Source of the DNA: Denitromonas halophila
GTDB taxonomy: Bacteria; Pseudomonadota; Gammaproteobacteria; Burkholderiales; Rhodocyclaceae
DNA: 64,000 bases
Assembly (NCBI RefSeq): GCF_007625155.1
Contig: NZ_VMNK01000018.1
Coordinates: 62,001 to 126,000, forward strand
Reading direction: 5' to 3'
The notes beneath the pieces are model-generated. The model had not been told where the DNA came from. It did not search any database and was given only the letters and a program-made list of their open reading frames with translations. Made by a program: the position numbers and the translations under genes. This document shows, one piece after another, positions 38,610-48,346 of this stretch. Positions within the stretch are counted from its first letter, which is position 1; every line of letters begins with the position of its first letter.

Positions 38610-39404
38610 ATGAAGATACCGAAAGACCCCAACGCTCCAGAATCCAAAACCTCGATCCAGGTCATCGAACGCATGATGTCGCTGCTCGATGTGCTGGCCA
38701 AGCACCCCGATCCCGTCTCGCTCAAACTCCTGGCCGCGCAGACCGGACTGCACCCATCTACGGCGCACCGCATCCTGGCCGCCATGACCACCAGCGGCTT
38801 CGTCGAGCGCACCGAGAACGGCATCTACCGCCTCGGCATCCGGCTGCTCGAACTCGGCTCCTTGGTCAAATCGCGCATTTCGCTGCGCGAAACCGCGATC
38901 ATCTCCATGCTCGAGTTGCACCAGCGCACCGGCGAGAGCGTCAATCTCGGCATCCGTGACGGCGATCAGATCGTGTATGTCGAGCGCACCTCAAGCGGCC
39001 GCTCGTCCGTACGCGTGGTACACATCGTCGGCGCACGCGCCCCCCTGCACACCACCGCCACGGGCAAGCTGTTTCTTGCCGACGACGGTCTGCCAAAAAT
39101 CCGCGACTACGCCAAACGCACCGGCCTGCCGGGCTCCACCGCCACGTCGATCCGTGATCCTGCGGCGCTGGAAAAAGAACTGGACAAGGTCCGCCGCCAT
39201 GAAGTGGCCTACGACATGGAAGAAGTCGAGGCCGGCGTACGGTGCATTGCGGCGGGCATTCGTGACGATTCGGGTGAGTTGGTCGCGGGCTTGTCTTTGT
39301 CGACACCGGCCGAACGCTTCAACCCCGATTGGGCCCCGCTGATCCTGGAAACCGCCCGACAGATTTCTCGCGCCCTGGGCTACCGCCCGCGCGACGCCGC
39401 CTGA
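38610..39404 (+). CDS. IclR family transcriptional regulator
   Basis: DNA-binding regulator of 264 residues. The N-terminal winged helix is at about 17-75 (MMSLLDVLAKHPDPVSLKLLAAQTGLHPSTAHRILAAMTTSGFVER), and the C-terminal IclR effector domain at about 90-260 (IRDGDQIVYVERTSSGRSSVRVVHIVGARAPLHTTATGKLFLA, YDMEEVEAGVRCIAAGIRD). Effectors of this family are small acids or aromatic compounds; which one here is unknown. The divergent dehydrogenase gene is the likely target. The Shine-Dalgarno is weak (GGGAAAG). Confidence 0.94.
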   Translation: MKIPKDPNAPESKTSIQVIERMMSLLDVLAKHPDPVSLKLLAAQTGLHPSTAHRILAAMTTSGFVERTENGIYRLGIRLLELGSLVKSRISLRETAIISMLELHQRTGESVNLGIRDGDQIVYVERTSSGRSSVRVVHIVGARAPLHTTATGKLFLADDGLPKIRDYAKRTGLPGSTATSIRDPAALEKELDKVRRHEVAYDMEEVEAGVRCIAAGIRDDSGELVAGLSLSTPAERFNPDWAPLILETARQISRALGYRPRDAA

Positions 39405-39417
39405 GCCTGGCGGGCGC

Positions 39418-40332
39418 TCAGCCCGCTGCGCCCTTGCGCGCCATCACCAGCGCATCCCACGGCCGCTGCGCCAACCACTTTTGCAGGCGCCGGGCATCGG
39501 CCGTGCGCGTGCGCGAGCCAAAGGAATCGAGCAGCACCACGAGCACCGGACGGCCGCGCATCCAGGTCTGCATGACCAGGCAACGCCCCGCCTCTTCGAT
39601 GTAACCCGTTTTGGACAGACTGATTTCCCAGTTCGGATCCTTCACCAGCGGATTGGTGTTGCGGAATTCGCGCGCACCCCGCGCCAGCGCCACCGTGTGA
39701 TGGCTATCGGTAGAGAACTGGCGAATCAGCGGATAGCCCGAGGCCGCCTTGAGCATCAGCGACAGATCCCTGGCGGTCGATACATTGCCCGCGCTCAGGC
39801 CGGTGCCTTCGACAAATCGGCTGCGGGTCATGCCCAGCTTGCGCGCTTTGTCGTTCATGGCCCTGGCAAAGGCCTTGTCCCCGCCCGGGAAATATCGGGC
39901 CAGCGCTGCTGCCGCCCGGTTTTCAGATGACATCAAGGCCAGGCGCAGCAGATCTTCACGGCTGACGCGGCTACCAATCGGCAAGCGTGAGCGACTCTTG
40001 CGCAGACGGTCGCGGTCATCTTCCGTCACGGTCAGCATCTCGGACAACGGCTGGCGGGCATCGAGCACGACCATCGCGGTCATCAGCTTGGTGATGGATG
40101 CCACCGGGGCAACACGATCCGCGTTCCGCGCCAGCAAGGCCTCACCGCTGCGCTGATCGACGATCAGAAAGCTCTCGGAGCGCAGCTCGGGGCTATCGGC
40201 GCGCGCGGCCTCGGCCAGCAAGGGTGTCGCGACTTTTTTTGCCACGCTCACCCGCTCGGGCGGCGCAGCGCTCGCCACGCAGATCAGGCTGGCGGCACAA
40301 CAGCACGCGACGAAGAGTCGTCCAGGCTTCAT
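39418..40332 (-). CDS. pbpG: D-alanyl-D-alanine endopeptidase, PBP7/8 type
   Basis: Periplasmic serine peptidase (peptidase S11) that cleaves peptidoglycan cross-links. The 304-residue protein has a signal peptide (about 1-23, LFVACCCAASLICVASAA), the SxxK motif SITK at 79-82, the second motif SSEN (near 135) and KTG in SLSKTGYIEEAGRC near 233. I use the ATG at 40332; a GTG nine bases further upstream is possible. It is convergent with the iclR gene, 13 bases apart, with a GC-rich hairpin (39410-39426) over the junction. Confidence 0.92.
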   Translation of the reverse strand: MKPGRLFVACCCAASLICVASAAPPERVSVAKKVATPLLAEAARADSPELRSESFLIVDQRSGEALLARNADRVAPVASITKLMTAMVVLDARQPLSEMLTVTEDDRDRLRKSRSRLPIGSRVSREDLLRLALMSSENRAAAALARYFPGGDKAFARAMNDKARKLGMTRSRFVEGTGLSAGNVSTARDLSLMLKAASGYPLIRQFSTDSHHTVALARGAREFRNTNPLVKDPNWEISLSKTGYIEEAGRCLVMQTWMRGRPVLVVLLDSFGSRTRTADARRLQKWLAQRPWDALVMARKGAAG

Positions 40333-40365
40333 TAAGTCCACCGCAAGTTGTTTCGCAAATTATCC

Positions 40366-40393
40366 ATAAAAATCCGCCACTCAGGCGGGTTTT
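40366..40393 (-). terminator. Intrinsic terminator downstream of the patatin gene
   Basis: CCGCC (40374-40378) and GGCGG (40384-40388) form a hairpin around ACTCA. Read on the minus strand it is followed by ATTTTTA, and on the plus strand by GTTTTCT, so it could work in both directions. It separates the patatin-like gene from pbpG. Confidence 0.6.
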
Positions 40394-40426
40394 CTAAAGA
40401 AAAATCTCGCCATCTGCCACCTGGAT

Positions 40427-41557
40427 TCACAACCGCAGGAAATCAACCACCGCCTGACGACGCGCCATTGTGTCCTCGTAGCCCAGAGCGATCAGATCGC
40501 GCGTAAAGGCGGGCTCAAACAAGAGGTAGGACAAGAGCGTCGAGCCACTCGGGCGCATTGCCCCGACCCCGCGCAGCACCGTGCGCAAGAGCGGGGGCAG
40601 GCTATGCCGGTGCTGGCCAGCAATCGCGTCGATCCGCCGCGAGGGTGCGATCACCAGGGTTTCAATCGGTCGCAGCGTGAGGCCCGCGGCTTGGCGCTGC
40701 TCGGCGGTGAAGGCGCCAAGCGTGCTGTTGATGCGTTCGAGCCGCTCCAGATCGACCGCCAGACTATCCAGAAAAATGCTCGACATGGCGTGACCGGCAA
40801 TCTGCGCCAACGACGGATAGGTGTGGCCTTGCTGACGCCCCTCTTCCTCCAGCCGGCCCGAGCCAATCACCAGGATGCGGTCGGCGCCCAGGTGCACCGC
40901 CGGACTGATCGGCGCGAGCTGGCGCATTGAGCCGTCGCCAAAATACTCGCGATGGATGCGAACGGCGGGAAAGACAAACGGGATCGCGCTTGAAGCCATC
41001 AAATGCGGCACCGACAGCTCGGTGCGCACCCCCAGCCGCTGCGCACGCCGCCAGGGCAACACCCCGTCGGCCGCCTGAAAAAAGGCGAGGCTCTCGCCCG
41101 AGGTGTAGCCCGAGGCGCTCACACTGACCGCATGCAGGTGGCCATCGCGAATCGCCCGGCCGATCGCCGAAAAGTCGAGCACGCTCTCCAGCAGCCGCGC
41201 CAGCGGGGCGTTGTCGAGCAGCGAGCGCGGCGTCTGGCGGAACAACCAGCCGGTAAGCAAGGCCGAGCCCCAACGCGCACCGGTGCCGGCCAAGGCGGGG
41301 AAATCGGTGCGATACACCTGATCCACATGGAAATTGCGCCAGATGTAGGACATCTTGCGCACGGCCATCGGAAAGTTGTCGGAATACACGGCCAGCGAGG
41401 CGACGTTGATGCCGCCGGCCGAGGTGCCACACAGAATCGGAAAGGGATTGCCCGGGCGCCGCCCCCACAGCTCCCGAATCGCATTGAGCACGCCGACCTG
41501 ATAGGCCGCACGTGCGCCACCTCCGGTCAACACCAGCGCGGCCTTATCCGTATACAT
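40427..41557 (-). CDS. Patatin-like phospholipase
   Basis: Predicted lipid acyl hydrolase of 376 residues with a Ser-Asp dyad. The oxyanion loop TGGGARAAYQVGVL is at 11-24, the nucleophile S46 sits in CGTSAGG, and the catalytic Asp is in FGDGSMRQ near 210. No signal peptide, so probably cytoplasmic or membrane-associated, as for RssA/YchK-type proteins. I chose the ATG at 41557 because GGGGGG precedes it; a longer frame to 41584 is not conserved. The gene stands alone with its own terminator. Substrate unknown. Confidence 0.9.
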   Translation of the reverse strand: MYTDKAALVLTGGGARAAYQVGVLNAIRELWGRRPGNPFPILCGTSAGGINVASLAVYSDNFPMAVRKMSYIWRNFHVDQVYRTDFPALAGTGARWGSALLTGWLFRQTPRSLLDNAPLARLLESVLDFSAIGRAIRDGHLHAVSVSASGYTSGESLAFFQAADGVLPWRRAQRLGVRTELSVPHLMASSAIPFVFPAVRIHREYFGDGSMRQLAPISPAVHLGADRILVIGSGRLEEEGRQQGHTYPSLAQIAGHAMSSIFLDSLAVDLERLERINSTLGAFTAEQRQAAGLTLRPIETLVIAPSRRIDAIAGQHRHSLPPLLRTVLRGVGAMRPSGSTLLSYLLFEPAFTRDLIALGYEDTMARRQAVVDFLRL

Positions 41558-41648
41558 GTGCCCCCCGTCCGTTGTTTTGAACAACGGCCGGGGGACATTG
41601 TGCTTTAGGACAATAAACGCTCAGTAGCGCCACGCATGCGCAGAGGCA

Positions 41649-42044
41649 TCAATGCTCAAGGCCGCGAATCCAGCGCGCAGAGGCGCGCCGAAGCAGTTCT
41701 GCCTCAGACCGAGAAACGTGTCCATCTGCGCCGACGATGCGAAGCATGCCATCCAGTAGTTGCAGCCTCATGCTCGGCGAGACGATTTCGGAGAGCAGCG
41801 AATCAATAAGCGCCGAGCGCGTCGTCGCCTCGCTGACGCTCCACAATGTGCTCGATTGCTGGAGGTCATAGCAAAAATCCTCAAGCACAGCATCAAACGC
41901 GGCCTCATCAAGGCCAAGCGTGGCGAGCAGGCCCGACTCACTCAATTGCCGGCTCTCATCACGATCGAATCCACCGTCGATCAAAATAGCCAGAGAGAGG
42001 ATACGTGCAGCGGCCTGGGGACTATTGTCTGGGTAGCTTCTCAT
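41649..42044 (-). CDS. TerB-like small protein
   Basis: A 131-residue soluble, acidic, helical protein. The pattern AARILSLAILIDGGFDRDESRQL near the start and LRIVGADGHVSRSEAELLRRASARW at the end resembles the TerB/DjlA-N (tellurite-resistance TerB-like) fold with acidic metal-binding-type loops. The function of such stand-alone members is unknown. I use the ATG at 42044 because GGAGAA is five bases upstream; the open frame to 42200 reaches into the A+T-rich region and lacks conservation. No other ter genes are in the window. Confidence 0.7.
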   Translation of the reverse strand: MRSYPDNSPQAAARILSLAILIDGGFDRDESRQLSESGLLATLGLDEAAFDAVLEDFCYDLQQSSTLWSVSEATTRSALIDSLLSEIVSPSMRLQLLDGMLRIVGADGHVSRSEAELLRRASARWIRGLEH

Positions 42045-42397
42045 CACAGTTCTCCGGTCAATGGGTGCTTCGAATTGGCCAGGTCGGGCGAAAATCGCAA
42101 CCGCAGGCCGTTCGCCCAGGCCGAACCACTTTGCTGGTGGTCGCAAGCCCTTGTTGGACGGCTCCACTATAGAAGCAAGGCAAAGATCAAAAAAAGTCAA
42201 ATAAAGTGATTTAAAACATCAATTTTTTTGATCAAAGACCCAAAGACCTATAGGCGCGCTAGAAACTCGGTCATTCCAGATCGTGCCGGTATCCGATGCA
42301 CCCAACGCGAACCACCGCGGCCGCACGACGCTGGCCCATCCAGCGAAGAAGGCATACTGAAACGCAGCCCAAGGCCACGCGGCGAAGACTCACACGC
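42045..42397. other. Gene-free A+T-rich stretch with an 11-bp inverted repeat
   Basis: No credible gene. The strip from about 42175 to 42250 is strikingly A+T-rich for this window. GATCAAAAAAA (42185-42195) and TTTTTTTGATC (42223-42233) are perfect inverted copies 27 bases apart. This may be the promoter/operator region of the TerB-like gene (minus strand) or an end of the psiE transcript. The remainder shows nothing recognisable. Confidence 0.5.
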
Positions 42398-42871
42398 TTA
42401 TTTGTATCTTGAATGGAAGACGTGAACTGCCCCATAGGCAAAGCCCAGCGCAAGCACGATGGCCGCAAGGGACAGCACCTCAGCGGCATCGTGCTTGCCG
42501 AAATCGAGAACAATCGCTTTTCGGGCTACCGCCATCAGCGCCGTGGCGAGCACGAGTTTGACCGGCAACGCCGAACTCTTGAGATAAAGCCGGATGTTGA
42601 CGAATATCTCGATGGCAACAAGCACCGCCAAAAAGGCAGCAAAAGTCTCGAAGATATCGCTGATATTGAGCAGGTATAACGGCGGCGTCATCAGCCGCTG
42701 ATAAATCACGTACACGACATCGCCAATGCCGAACAGCACAACGCCAGTCATCATGACGGCCAGCACGCGAACCGCGAAGCGGATGGTCGCATGACAATAA
42801 TGCAGCACGAGGTCGCTATCTTTTTCGGGCAACTCGGCATGCATTTCAGTGGTGGTCTCTTCAGACGTCAT
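42398..42871 (-). CDS. psiE: PsiE-family membrane protein
   Basis: Inner-membrane protein of 157 residues with four hydrophobic segments (about 32-52, 68-88, 100-120, 130-150) and the PsiE pattern NISDIFETFAAFLAVLVAIEIFVNIRLYL and RKAIVLDFGKHDA. The E. coli member is induced on phosphate starvation but its molecular role is unknown. GAGGGAG precedes the ATG at 42871. It lies downstream of the marC-like gene on the same strand, about 70 bases apart. Confidence 0.85.
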   Translation of the reverse strand: MTSEETTTEMHAELPEKDSDLVLHYCHATIRFAVRVLAVMMTGVVLFGIGDVVYVIYQRLMTPPLYLLNISDIFETFAAFLAVLVAIEIFVNIRLYLKSSALPVKLVLATALMAVARKAIVLDFGKHDAAEVLSLAAIVLALGFAYGAVHVFHSRYK

Positions 42872-42944
42872 GCGTACTCCCTCTCAATATGGAACCGACT
42901 CAGGCCTGTGCAGCATCTGCGCTCCCGAAACGGAGTCACAGGGC

Positions 42945-43553
42945 TTAGCCAAAGTAGGTCTGAACGCCCCTGAATACATGATTGACCGCCATCGCTGCCA
43001 ACAGCAAGCCCATCGTTCGGCTGACAAGCTCCGCACCGGCCTGGCCGATCAGCCGGCCTATCGGGCCGGCGACAAGAAGCAGGCCCAGTGTCGCAGCGAG
43101 CACGAGCGCCAGTAGCCCCCCGGACAGAAACTGCTGCGCCAAATCTCCTCGATGATGATCCATCGCCATGACCACCGCGAGAATCGCCCCGGGCGACGCA
43201 ATCGAAGGAAAGGCAAGCGGACAGATTGCAACATCCCTTTCGCTGCCAATTTGCTCGATTTCGCGCTGCGGCTTGCCTTCGAAAAATATCATCGACATGG
43301 CGAAGGCGAACAGGACGAGCCCGCCGGCCACTTCGAAGGTGGCAAGCGGGATGCCCATTGCGTCCAGGAGCGCCTCGCCGCTCACGGCAAAGAACGTGAG
43401 CAGCGCGGCTGAAACGATCACCGCTCGCACAGCCACGCGACGCCGCTTAGCGGCGTCGAGTCCGGCGGTGGCCGAGAGAAAAACCGGCAAGGTACCGATC
43501 GGGTCGACTACGGCCCAGAACAGGACAAACTCCTGAAGCACCGTCTGCATCAC
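42945..43553 (-). CDS. MarC-family integral membrane protein
   Basis: A 202-residue inner-membrane protein with six hydrophobic segments. The start FVLFWAVVDPIGTLPVFLSATAG and the middle CPLAFPSIASPGAILAVVMAMDHH match the MarC/UPF0056 family. The family has no proven transport activity; the name comes from proximity to the mar operon in E. coli, and a role in antibiotic resistance is not supported. AAGG precedes the ATG. Confidence 0.88.
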   Translation of the reverse strand: MMQTVLQEFVLFWAVVDPIGTLPVFLSATAGLDAAKRRRVAVRAVIVSAALLTFFAVSGEALLDAMGIPLATFEVAGGLVLFAFAMSMIFFEGKPQREIEQIGSERDVAICPLAFPSIASPGAILAVVMAMDHHRGDLAQQFLSGGLLALVLAATLGLLLVAGPIGRLIGQAGAELVSRTMGLLLAAMAVNHVFRGVQTYFG

Positions 43554-43708
43554 TGAACCTTATCGAAGAAACCAAACTTGCGTCAGGGTGCTGCGCCGGC
43601 ACCGCCTGGCGCCCCGCGGGCAAAAAACACCCAGGGATGCGCCAAACGGCTTCGTCATGCGAGACCACACTCGTCGCCGCAGCCTCGCCCAGCAGGCAGT
43701 TAGGGCGA

Positions 43709-45991
43709 TCAGGCCTGCTCGGCCATCGCCTCGACAACGGTCAATGCGGTCATGTTGACGATGCGTCGCACCGTCGCCGTCGGGGTGAGGATATGCGCCG
43801 GCTTGGCCGCCCCCAGCAGGATCGGTCCGACCGTCATGCCTTCGCCCGAGGCCGTCTTGAGCAGATTGAACGCGATGTTGGCCGCGTCCAGCGTCGGGAA
43901 GATCAGCAGGTTGGCGTCTTCCTTCATGCGCGCATTCGGGAAGACCTGCATGCGCGTGGTGGCGTCGAGCGCCGCGTCGCCGTGCATTTCGCCCTCCACC
44001 TCGAGGTCGGGATGCTGTTCGTGCAGCAGGCGCAGCGCCTCGCGCATCTTGGCTGAGGTCGGCGAGTCGTCCGAGCCGAAGCTCGAATGCGACAGCAGCG
44101 CCACCTTGGGTTCGACGCCGAAGCGGCGCATCTCCTCGGCCGCCATCACGGTCATCTCGACCAGCTGCGCCGGCGTCGGATCGTAAGTGACATAGGTGTC
44201 GGCCATGAACACCGTGCGCCCCGGCAGGTTGATCAGGTTCAGCGTGTAGCACTTGCTGACCCCGGGCTTGCGGCCGAGCACATCGTCAATGAACTTGAGG
44301 TGCAGCTGGTGCATCCCGTAGGTGCCGCAGATCAGGCCATCGGCATCGCCGAACTTGAGCAGCAAGGCGCCGATCAGGGTCGAGCGACGGCGCACTTCGC
44401 GCTTGGCGTACTCCACCGACACGCCGCTGCGCTCCATCAGCCCGTGGTAGTGCTTCCACAAGCTGTCGTAGCGCGGGTCGGAGTCCGGGTTGACCAGATC
44501 GAAATCCGTGCCGGCCTGCAGGCGCAGGCCGAAACGCTCGATATGGTTGGCCACGACGGCCGGGCGGCCAATGAGGATCGGCCGCGCCAGGCCCTCGTCG
44601 ACCACGATCTGCACCGCACGCAGCACGCGCTCGGATTCGCCTTCGCTGAAGATGATCCGCTTGGGGTTGCGCTTGGCGGCGGCAAACACGGGCTTCATGA
44701 TCAGGCCCGAACGCCACACGAAGCCATTGAGCATCGTGGTGTAGGCGTCCCAGTCGGTGATCGGCCGCGTCGCCACGCCGGACTCCATGGCCGCGCGAGC
44801 CACCGCCGGCGCGATCAGCACGATCAGGCGCGGGTCGAAGGGGCGCGGAATGATGTACTCACGACCGAAGCCGGCCACTTTCTCGCCATACGCCGCGGCC
44901 ACGATGTCGCTTTGTTCGGCGCGTGCCAGCTCGGCAATCGCCTTGACGGCGGCCATCTTCATTTCATCGGTAATCGTCGTCGCACCGACATCCAGCGCGC
45001 CGCGGAAGATGAAGGGAAAGCACAGCACGTTGTTGACCTGGTTCGGGTAATCCGACCGGCCGGTGGCGATGATCGCGTCATCGCGCACCGCTTTGACATC
45101 CTCGGGCAGGATCTCCGGCCGCGGGTTGGCCAGGGCCAGCACCAGCGGGTTGGGCGCCATCTTCCTGACCATGTCCTGTTTGAGCACACCGCCCGCCGAC
45201 AAGCCGAGGAATACGTCAGCCCCTTCGATGATCTCGCCCAGCGTGCGGGCGTCCGTCGGCTTGGCGTAGCGCGCCTTGATCGGGTCCATCAGCGTCGTGC
45301 GGCCTTCGTAGACCACGCCTTCGATGTCGGTCACCCAGATGTTTTCAACCGGCACGCCGAGCATCACCAGCAGTTCCAGGCAGGCCAGCGCCGCGGCACC
45401 GGCGCCGGAAGTCACCAGTTTGACGGTCTTCAGATCCTTGCCTTGCAGGTGCAGACCGTTGAGCACTGCCGCGCCCACCACAATCGCCGTGCCGTGCTGG
45501 TCATCGTGGAAGACCGGAATGTTCATCCGCTCGCGCAGCTTCTTCTCGATATAGAAGCACTCCGGCGCCTTGATGTCTTCGAGGTTGATGCCGCCAAAGG
45601 TCGGCTCCAGCGCGGCGATCATGTCGATCAGCTTGTCGGCGTCGGGCTCGTTGATTTCCAGATCGAACACATCGATATCGGCAAATTTTTTGAACAGCAC
45701 GCCCTTGCCTTCCATCACCGGCTTGGCCGCCAGCGGGCCAATATTGCCCAGACCGAGCACCGCCGTGCCGTTGGTGACCACACCGATCAGGTTGCTGCGC
45801 GAAGTCAGGTTGGCCGCTTCGGCGGGCGACTCGACAATCGCCTCACATGCCGCCGCCACGCCCGGCGAATAGGCCAGCGACAAATCCTGCTGGTTGGTCA
45901 GCGCCTTGGTCGGCGTGACCGAAATCTTTCCCGGGCGCGGGTAGCGGTGGTAGTCCAGCGCGGCCTCGCGAATCGAATCGTCCATGGGCAT
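43709..45991 (-). CDS. maeB: NADP-dependent malic enzyme with phosphotransacetylase-like domain
   Basis: Oxidative decarboxylation of malate to pyruvate with NADP+, in the cytoplasm. About 760 residues. The malic enzyme N-terminal part is at about 20-150 ([35 protein letters not shown]), the NAD-binding part at about 160-400 ([17 protein letters not shown]) and a C-terminal phosphate acetyl/butyryltransferase-like domain at about 430-755. In known MaeB proteins that last domain is regulatory and has no transferase activity. Starts at 45997, 45991 and 45985 are possible; 45991 has AGGAG six bases before it. It is divergent from pckG, so the two enzymes at the pyruvate/PEP/oxaloacetate node share an upstream region. 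Confidence 0.95.
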   Translation of the reverse strand: MPMDDSIREAALDYHRYPRPGKISVTPTKALTNQQDLSLAYSPGVAAACEAIVESPAEAANLTSRSNLIGVVTNGTAVLGLGNIGPLAAKPVMEGKGVLFKKFADIDVFDLEINEPDADKLIDMIAALEPTFGGINLEDIKAPECFYIEKKLRERMNIPVFHDDQHGTAIVVGAAVLNGLHLQGKDLKTVKLVTSGAGAAALACLELLVMLGVPVENIWVTDIEGVVYEGRTTLMDPIKARYAKPTDARTLGEIIEGADVFLGLSAGGVLKQDMVRKMAPNPLVLALANPRPEILPEDVKAVRDDAIIATGRSDYPNQVNNVLCFPFIFRGALDVGATTITDEMKMAAVKAIAELARAEQSDIVAAAYGEKVAGFGREYIIPRPFDPRLIVLIAPAVARAAMESGVATRPITDWDAYTTMLNGFVWRSGLIMKPVFAAAKRNPKRIIFSEGESERVLRAVQIVVDEGLARPILIGRPAVVANHIERFGLRLQAGTDFDLVNPDSDPRYDSLWKHYHGLMERSGVSVEYAKREVRRRSTLIGALLLKFGDADGLICGTYGMHQLHLKFIDDVLGRKPGVSKCYTLNLINLPGRTVFMADTYVTYDPTPAQLVEMTVMAAEEMRRFGVEPKVALLSHSSFGSDDSPTSAKMREALRLLHEQHPDLEVEGEMHGDAALDATTRMQVFPNARMKEDANLLIFPTLDAANIAFNLLKTASGEGMTVGPILLGAAKPAHILTPTATVRRIVNMTALTVVEAMAEQA

Positions 45992-46379
45992 CCTCATCTC
46001 CTGGTCATTGGGGCAGTAGGCACCGCCCCTAGGGTTTCACCCTATTATTGGAATAAGCTTTCATTTCCATGTCGCTACCACCCCCAAATCAACAAAATCC
46101 TTTCTTGATGTGCACTTTTCCCGCACCAGGATTTTCTCGTCGGGGGCTGACGTGGCATAATCATAGGCTTTCGGAAGCGGCCTTGTCGCTTCGTGGTTTC
46201 CACATGTGCGCACCACCGCTTGTAGCGCGCACTTCAGGGGTAGCACCTGACGCTCGCGTTGTATTGCCCAACGGCCGCGACGCTCGTTCAGATGCACTCC
46301 GAGAGGACCGCTCGCCACGGCTGTATGCCGGTGGCGGGCGTTACGGTTTACAACCTGCAATCCTGGAGAATTCCGCGCC
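45992..46379. promoter_or_regulatory. Divergent control region of maeB and pckG
   Basis: A 388-base gene-free stretch between two central-carbon genes transcribed outward. On the minus side, AATAAT (46045-46050 read in reverse) could be a -10 box for maeB, followed by a small hairpin AGGGT/ACCCT (46031-46043) in its leader. On the plus side, GGAG lies 11 bases before the pckG ATG. I see no convincing -35 boxes or known operators, so promoter positions remain open. Confidence 0.4.
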
Positions 46380-48221
46380 ATGAACCAATTCGCCGAGGCC
46401 GCTCTGTCTGCCGCTCCGGACTACGTCCGCCAAGAAAAGCTCAAACAATGGGTCGCTGAAATTGCCGCCCTGACCGAACCCGACCGGGTTGAGTGGAGCG
46501 ACGGAACGCAGGAAGAATACGACCGCCTCTGCGCTGAAATGGTCGACTCCGGCATGCTGATCAAGCTCAATCCGGAAAAGCGCAAAAACTCCTACCTCGC
46601 CTTCTCCGACCCGTCCGACGTGGCCCGGGTCGAAGACCGCACCTTCATCTGCTCCGCCGACAAGGGCGACGCCGGCCCGACCAACAACTGGGAAGATCCG
46701 GCCGTCATGCGCGGCACGCTGAACGGCCTGTTCAAGGGCGCCATGCGCGGCCGCACCATGTACGTAGTGCCCTTCTCGATGGGCCCGCTGGGCTCGCCGA
46801 TCGCCCATATCGGCATCGAGATCACCGACAGCCCCTACGTGGTCACCAACATGCGCACCATGACGCGCATGGGCAAGGCCGTGTATGACGTGCTCGGCAC
46901 CGACGGCGAGTTCGTGCCCTGCGTGCACTCGGTCGGCGCCCCGCTGGCGCATGGCGAAAAAGACGCCCGCTGGCCGTGCAACCCCGACACCAAATACATC
47001 GTGCACTTCCCCGAGACCCGCGAGATCTGGTCCTACGGCTCGGGCTACGGCGGCAACGCCCTGCTGGGCAAGAAGTGCTTCGCTCTGCGCATCGCCTCAA
47101 CCATGGCACGTGACGAAGGCTGGCTGGCCGAGCACATGCTGATCCTCGGCGTCGAATCACCCGAAGGCGAAAAGACCTACGTGGCTGCCGCCTTCCCGTC
47201 GGCCTGCGGCAAGACCAACTTCGCCATGCTGATCCCGCCCAAGTCCTTCGACGGCTGGAAGATCACCACCGTCGGCGACGACATTGCCTGGATCAAGCCG
47301 GGCAAGGATGGCAAGTTCTACGCCATCAACCCGGAAGCCGGCTTCTTCGGCGTGGCCCCCGGCACCTCCGAGAAAACCAACTTCAACGCCATGGCGACGC
47401 TGAAGGAAAACATCATCTTCACCAACGTCGCGCTGACCGACGACGGCGACGTGTGGTGGGAAGGCATGAGCAAGGAAGCCCCCGCCCACCTGATCGACTG
47501 GCAGGGCAAGGACTGGACGCCCGCGATGGCGAAGGAAACCGGTCGCAAGGCCGCCCACCCGAACTCGCGCTTCACGGCTCCTGCCAACCAGTGCCCGTCG
47601 ATCGACGACAACTGGGAAGACCCCGCCGGCGTGCCGATCTCGGCCTTCATCTTCGGCGGTCGTCGCGCTACCACCGTGCCACTGGTGTACCAGGCCTTCA
47701 ACTGGAACTTCGGCGTCTACATGGCTGCCACCCTGGGCTCCGAAACCACCGCGGCCGCCTTTGGCGCGCAGGGCGTGGTGCGACGCGATCCGTTCGCCAT
47801 GCTGCCCTTCTGCGGCTACCACATGGGCGACTACTTCAATCACTGGCTGAAGATGGGCCACGTGGTCGAGAACACGCCGAAGATCTTCTGCGTCAACTGG
47901 TTCCGCATGAACGAAAGGGGCGAGTTCATGTGGCCGGGCTTCGGCGAGAACATGCGTGTGCTCAAGTGGATCGTCGATCGCTGCAAGGGCAACATCGCCG
48001 CCAAGGAAACCGCGCTGGGCTGGATGCCGCGCTTCGAAGACATGGACTGGACTGACGCCGACGTCACCAAGGCCGAGTTCGAAGCCCTGACCACCATCGA
48101 CGCCGAGGCCTGGAAGAAAGAACTGGCCTCGCACAAGGAGTGGTTCGACAAGCTGCAGGACCGTCTGCCGCGCCAGATGCTGCTCAAGCGCGAACTGTTC
48201 GAACTGGCCCTGTCGGTCTGA
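46380..48221 (+). CDS. pckG: Phosphoenolpyruvate carboxykinase (GTP)
   Basis: Cytoplasmic gluconeogenic enzyme converting oxaloacetate and GTP to PEP, CO2 and GDP. The 613 residues match the GTP-dependent family length. The P-loop and reactive Cys lie in [12 protein letters not shown] (Cys near 276), the Mn/substrate region in [16 protein letters not shown]-like [18 protein letters not shown], and the guanine-binding region in [25 protein letters not shown]. The ATP-type PckA motifs are absent. It is monocistronic, with a strong terminator behind it, and is divergent from maeB. Confidence 0.98.
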   Translation: MNQFAEAALSAAPDYVRQEKLKQWVAEIAALTEPDRVEWSDGTQEEYDRLCAEMVDSGMLIKLNPEKRKNSYLAFSDPSDVARVEDRTFICSADKGDAGPTNNWEDPAVMRGTLNGLFKGAMRGRTMYVVPFSMGPLGSPIAHIGIEITDSPYVVTNMRTMTRMGKAVYDVLGTDGEFVPCVHSVGAPLAHGEKDARWPCNPDTKYIVHFPETREIWSYGSGYGGNALLGKKCFALRIASTMARDEGWLAEHMLILGVESPEGEKTYVAAAFPSACGKTNFAMLIPPKSFDGWKITTVGDDIAWIKPGKDGKFYAINPEAGFFGVAPGTSEKTNFNAMATLKENIIFTNVALTDDGDVWWEGMSKEAPAHLIDWQGKDWTPAMAKETGRKAAHPNSRFTAPANQCPSIDDNWEDPAGVPISAFIFGGRRATTVPLVYQAFNWNFGVYMAATLGSETTAAAFGAQGVVRRDPFAMLPFCGYHMGDYFNHWLKMGHVVENTPKIFCVNWFRMNERGEFMWPGFGENMRVLKWIVDRCKGNIAAKETALGWMPRFEDMDWTDADVTKAEFEALTTIDAEAWKKELASHKEWFDKLQDRLPRQMLLKRELFELALSV

Positions 48222-48259
48222 ACCGCGACACCCGGCCGCCCGCCGGCGGCCTGCACTGC

Positions 48260-48295
48260 CAACAAGCGCCGCCGGTCGGCGCTTGTTGCATTTTC
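48260..48295 (+). terminator. Intrinsic terminator of pckG
   Basis: Perfect 12-bp stem CAACAAGCGCCG (48260-48271) with CGGCGCTTGTTG (48277-48288) around CCGGT, followed by CATTTTC. It lies 39 bases after the pckG stop. Confidence 0.88.
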
Positions 48296-48346
48296 ACGCC
48301 GCCCCGCGCGCCCTATGATGGCAAAACCCCGCCCCGGAACTCCTCC

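Noticed and set aside
42228-42425. 65-codon plus-strand frame in the gene-free stretch before psiE
   Set aside because: No ribosome binding site or protein-like features, and it runs into the opposite-strand psiE gene.
44087-46108. 673-codon frame opposite maeB
   Set aside because: Shadow of maeB; no recognisable fold and it runs into the divergent control region.
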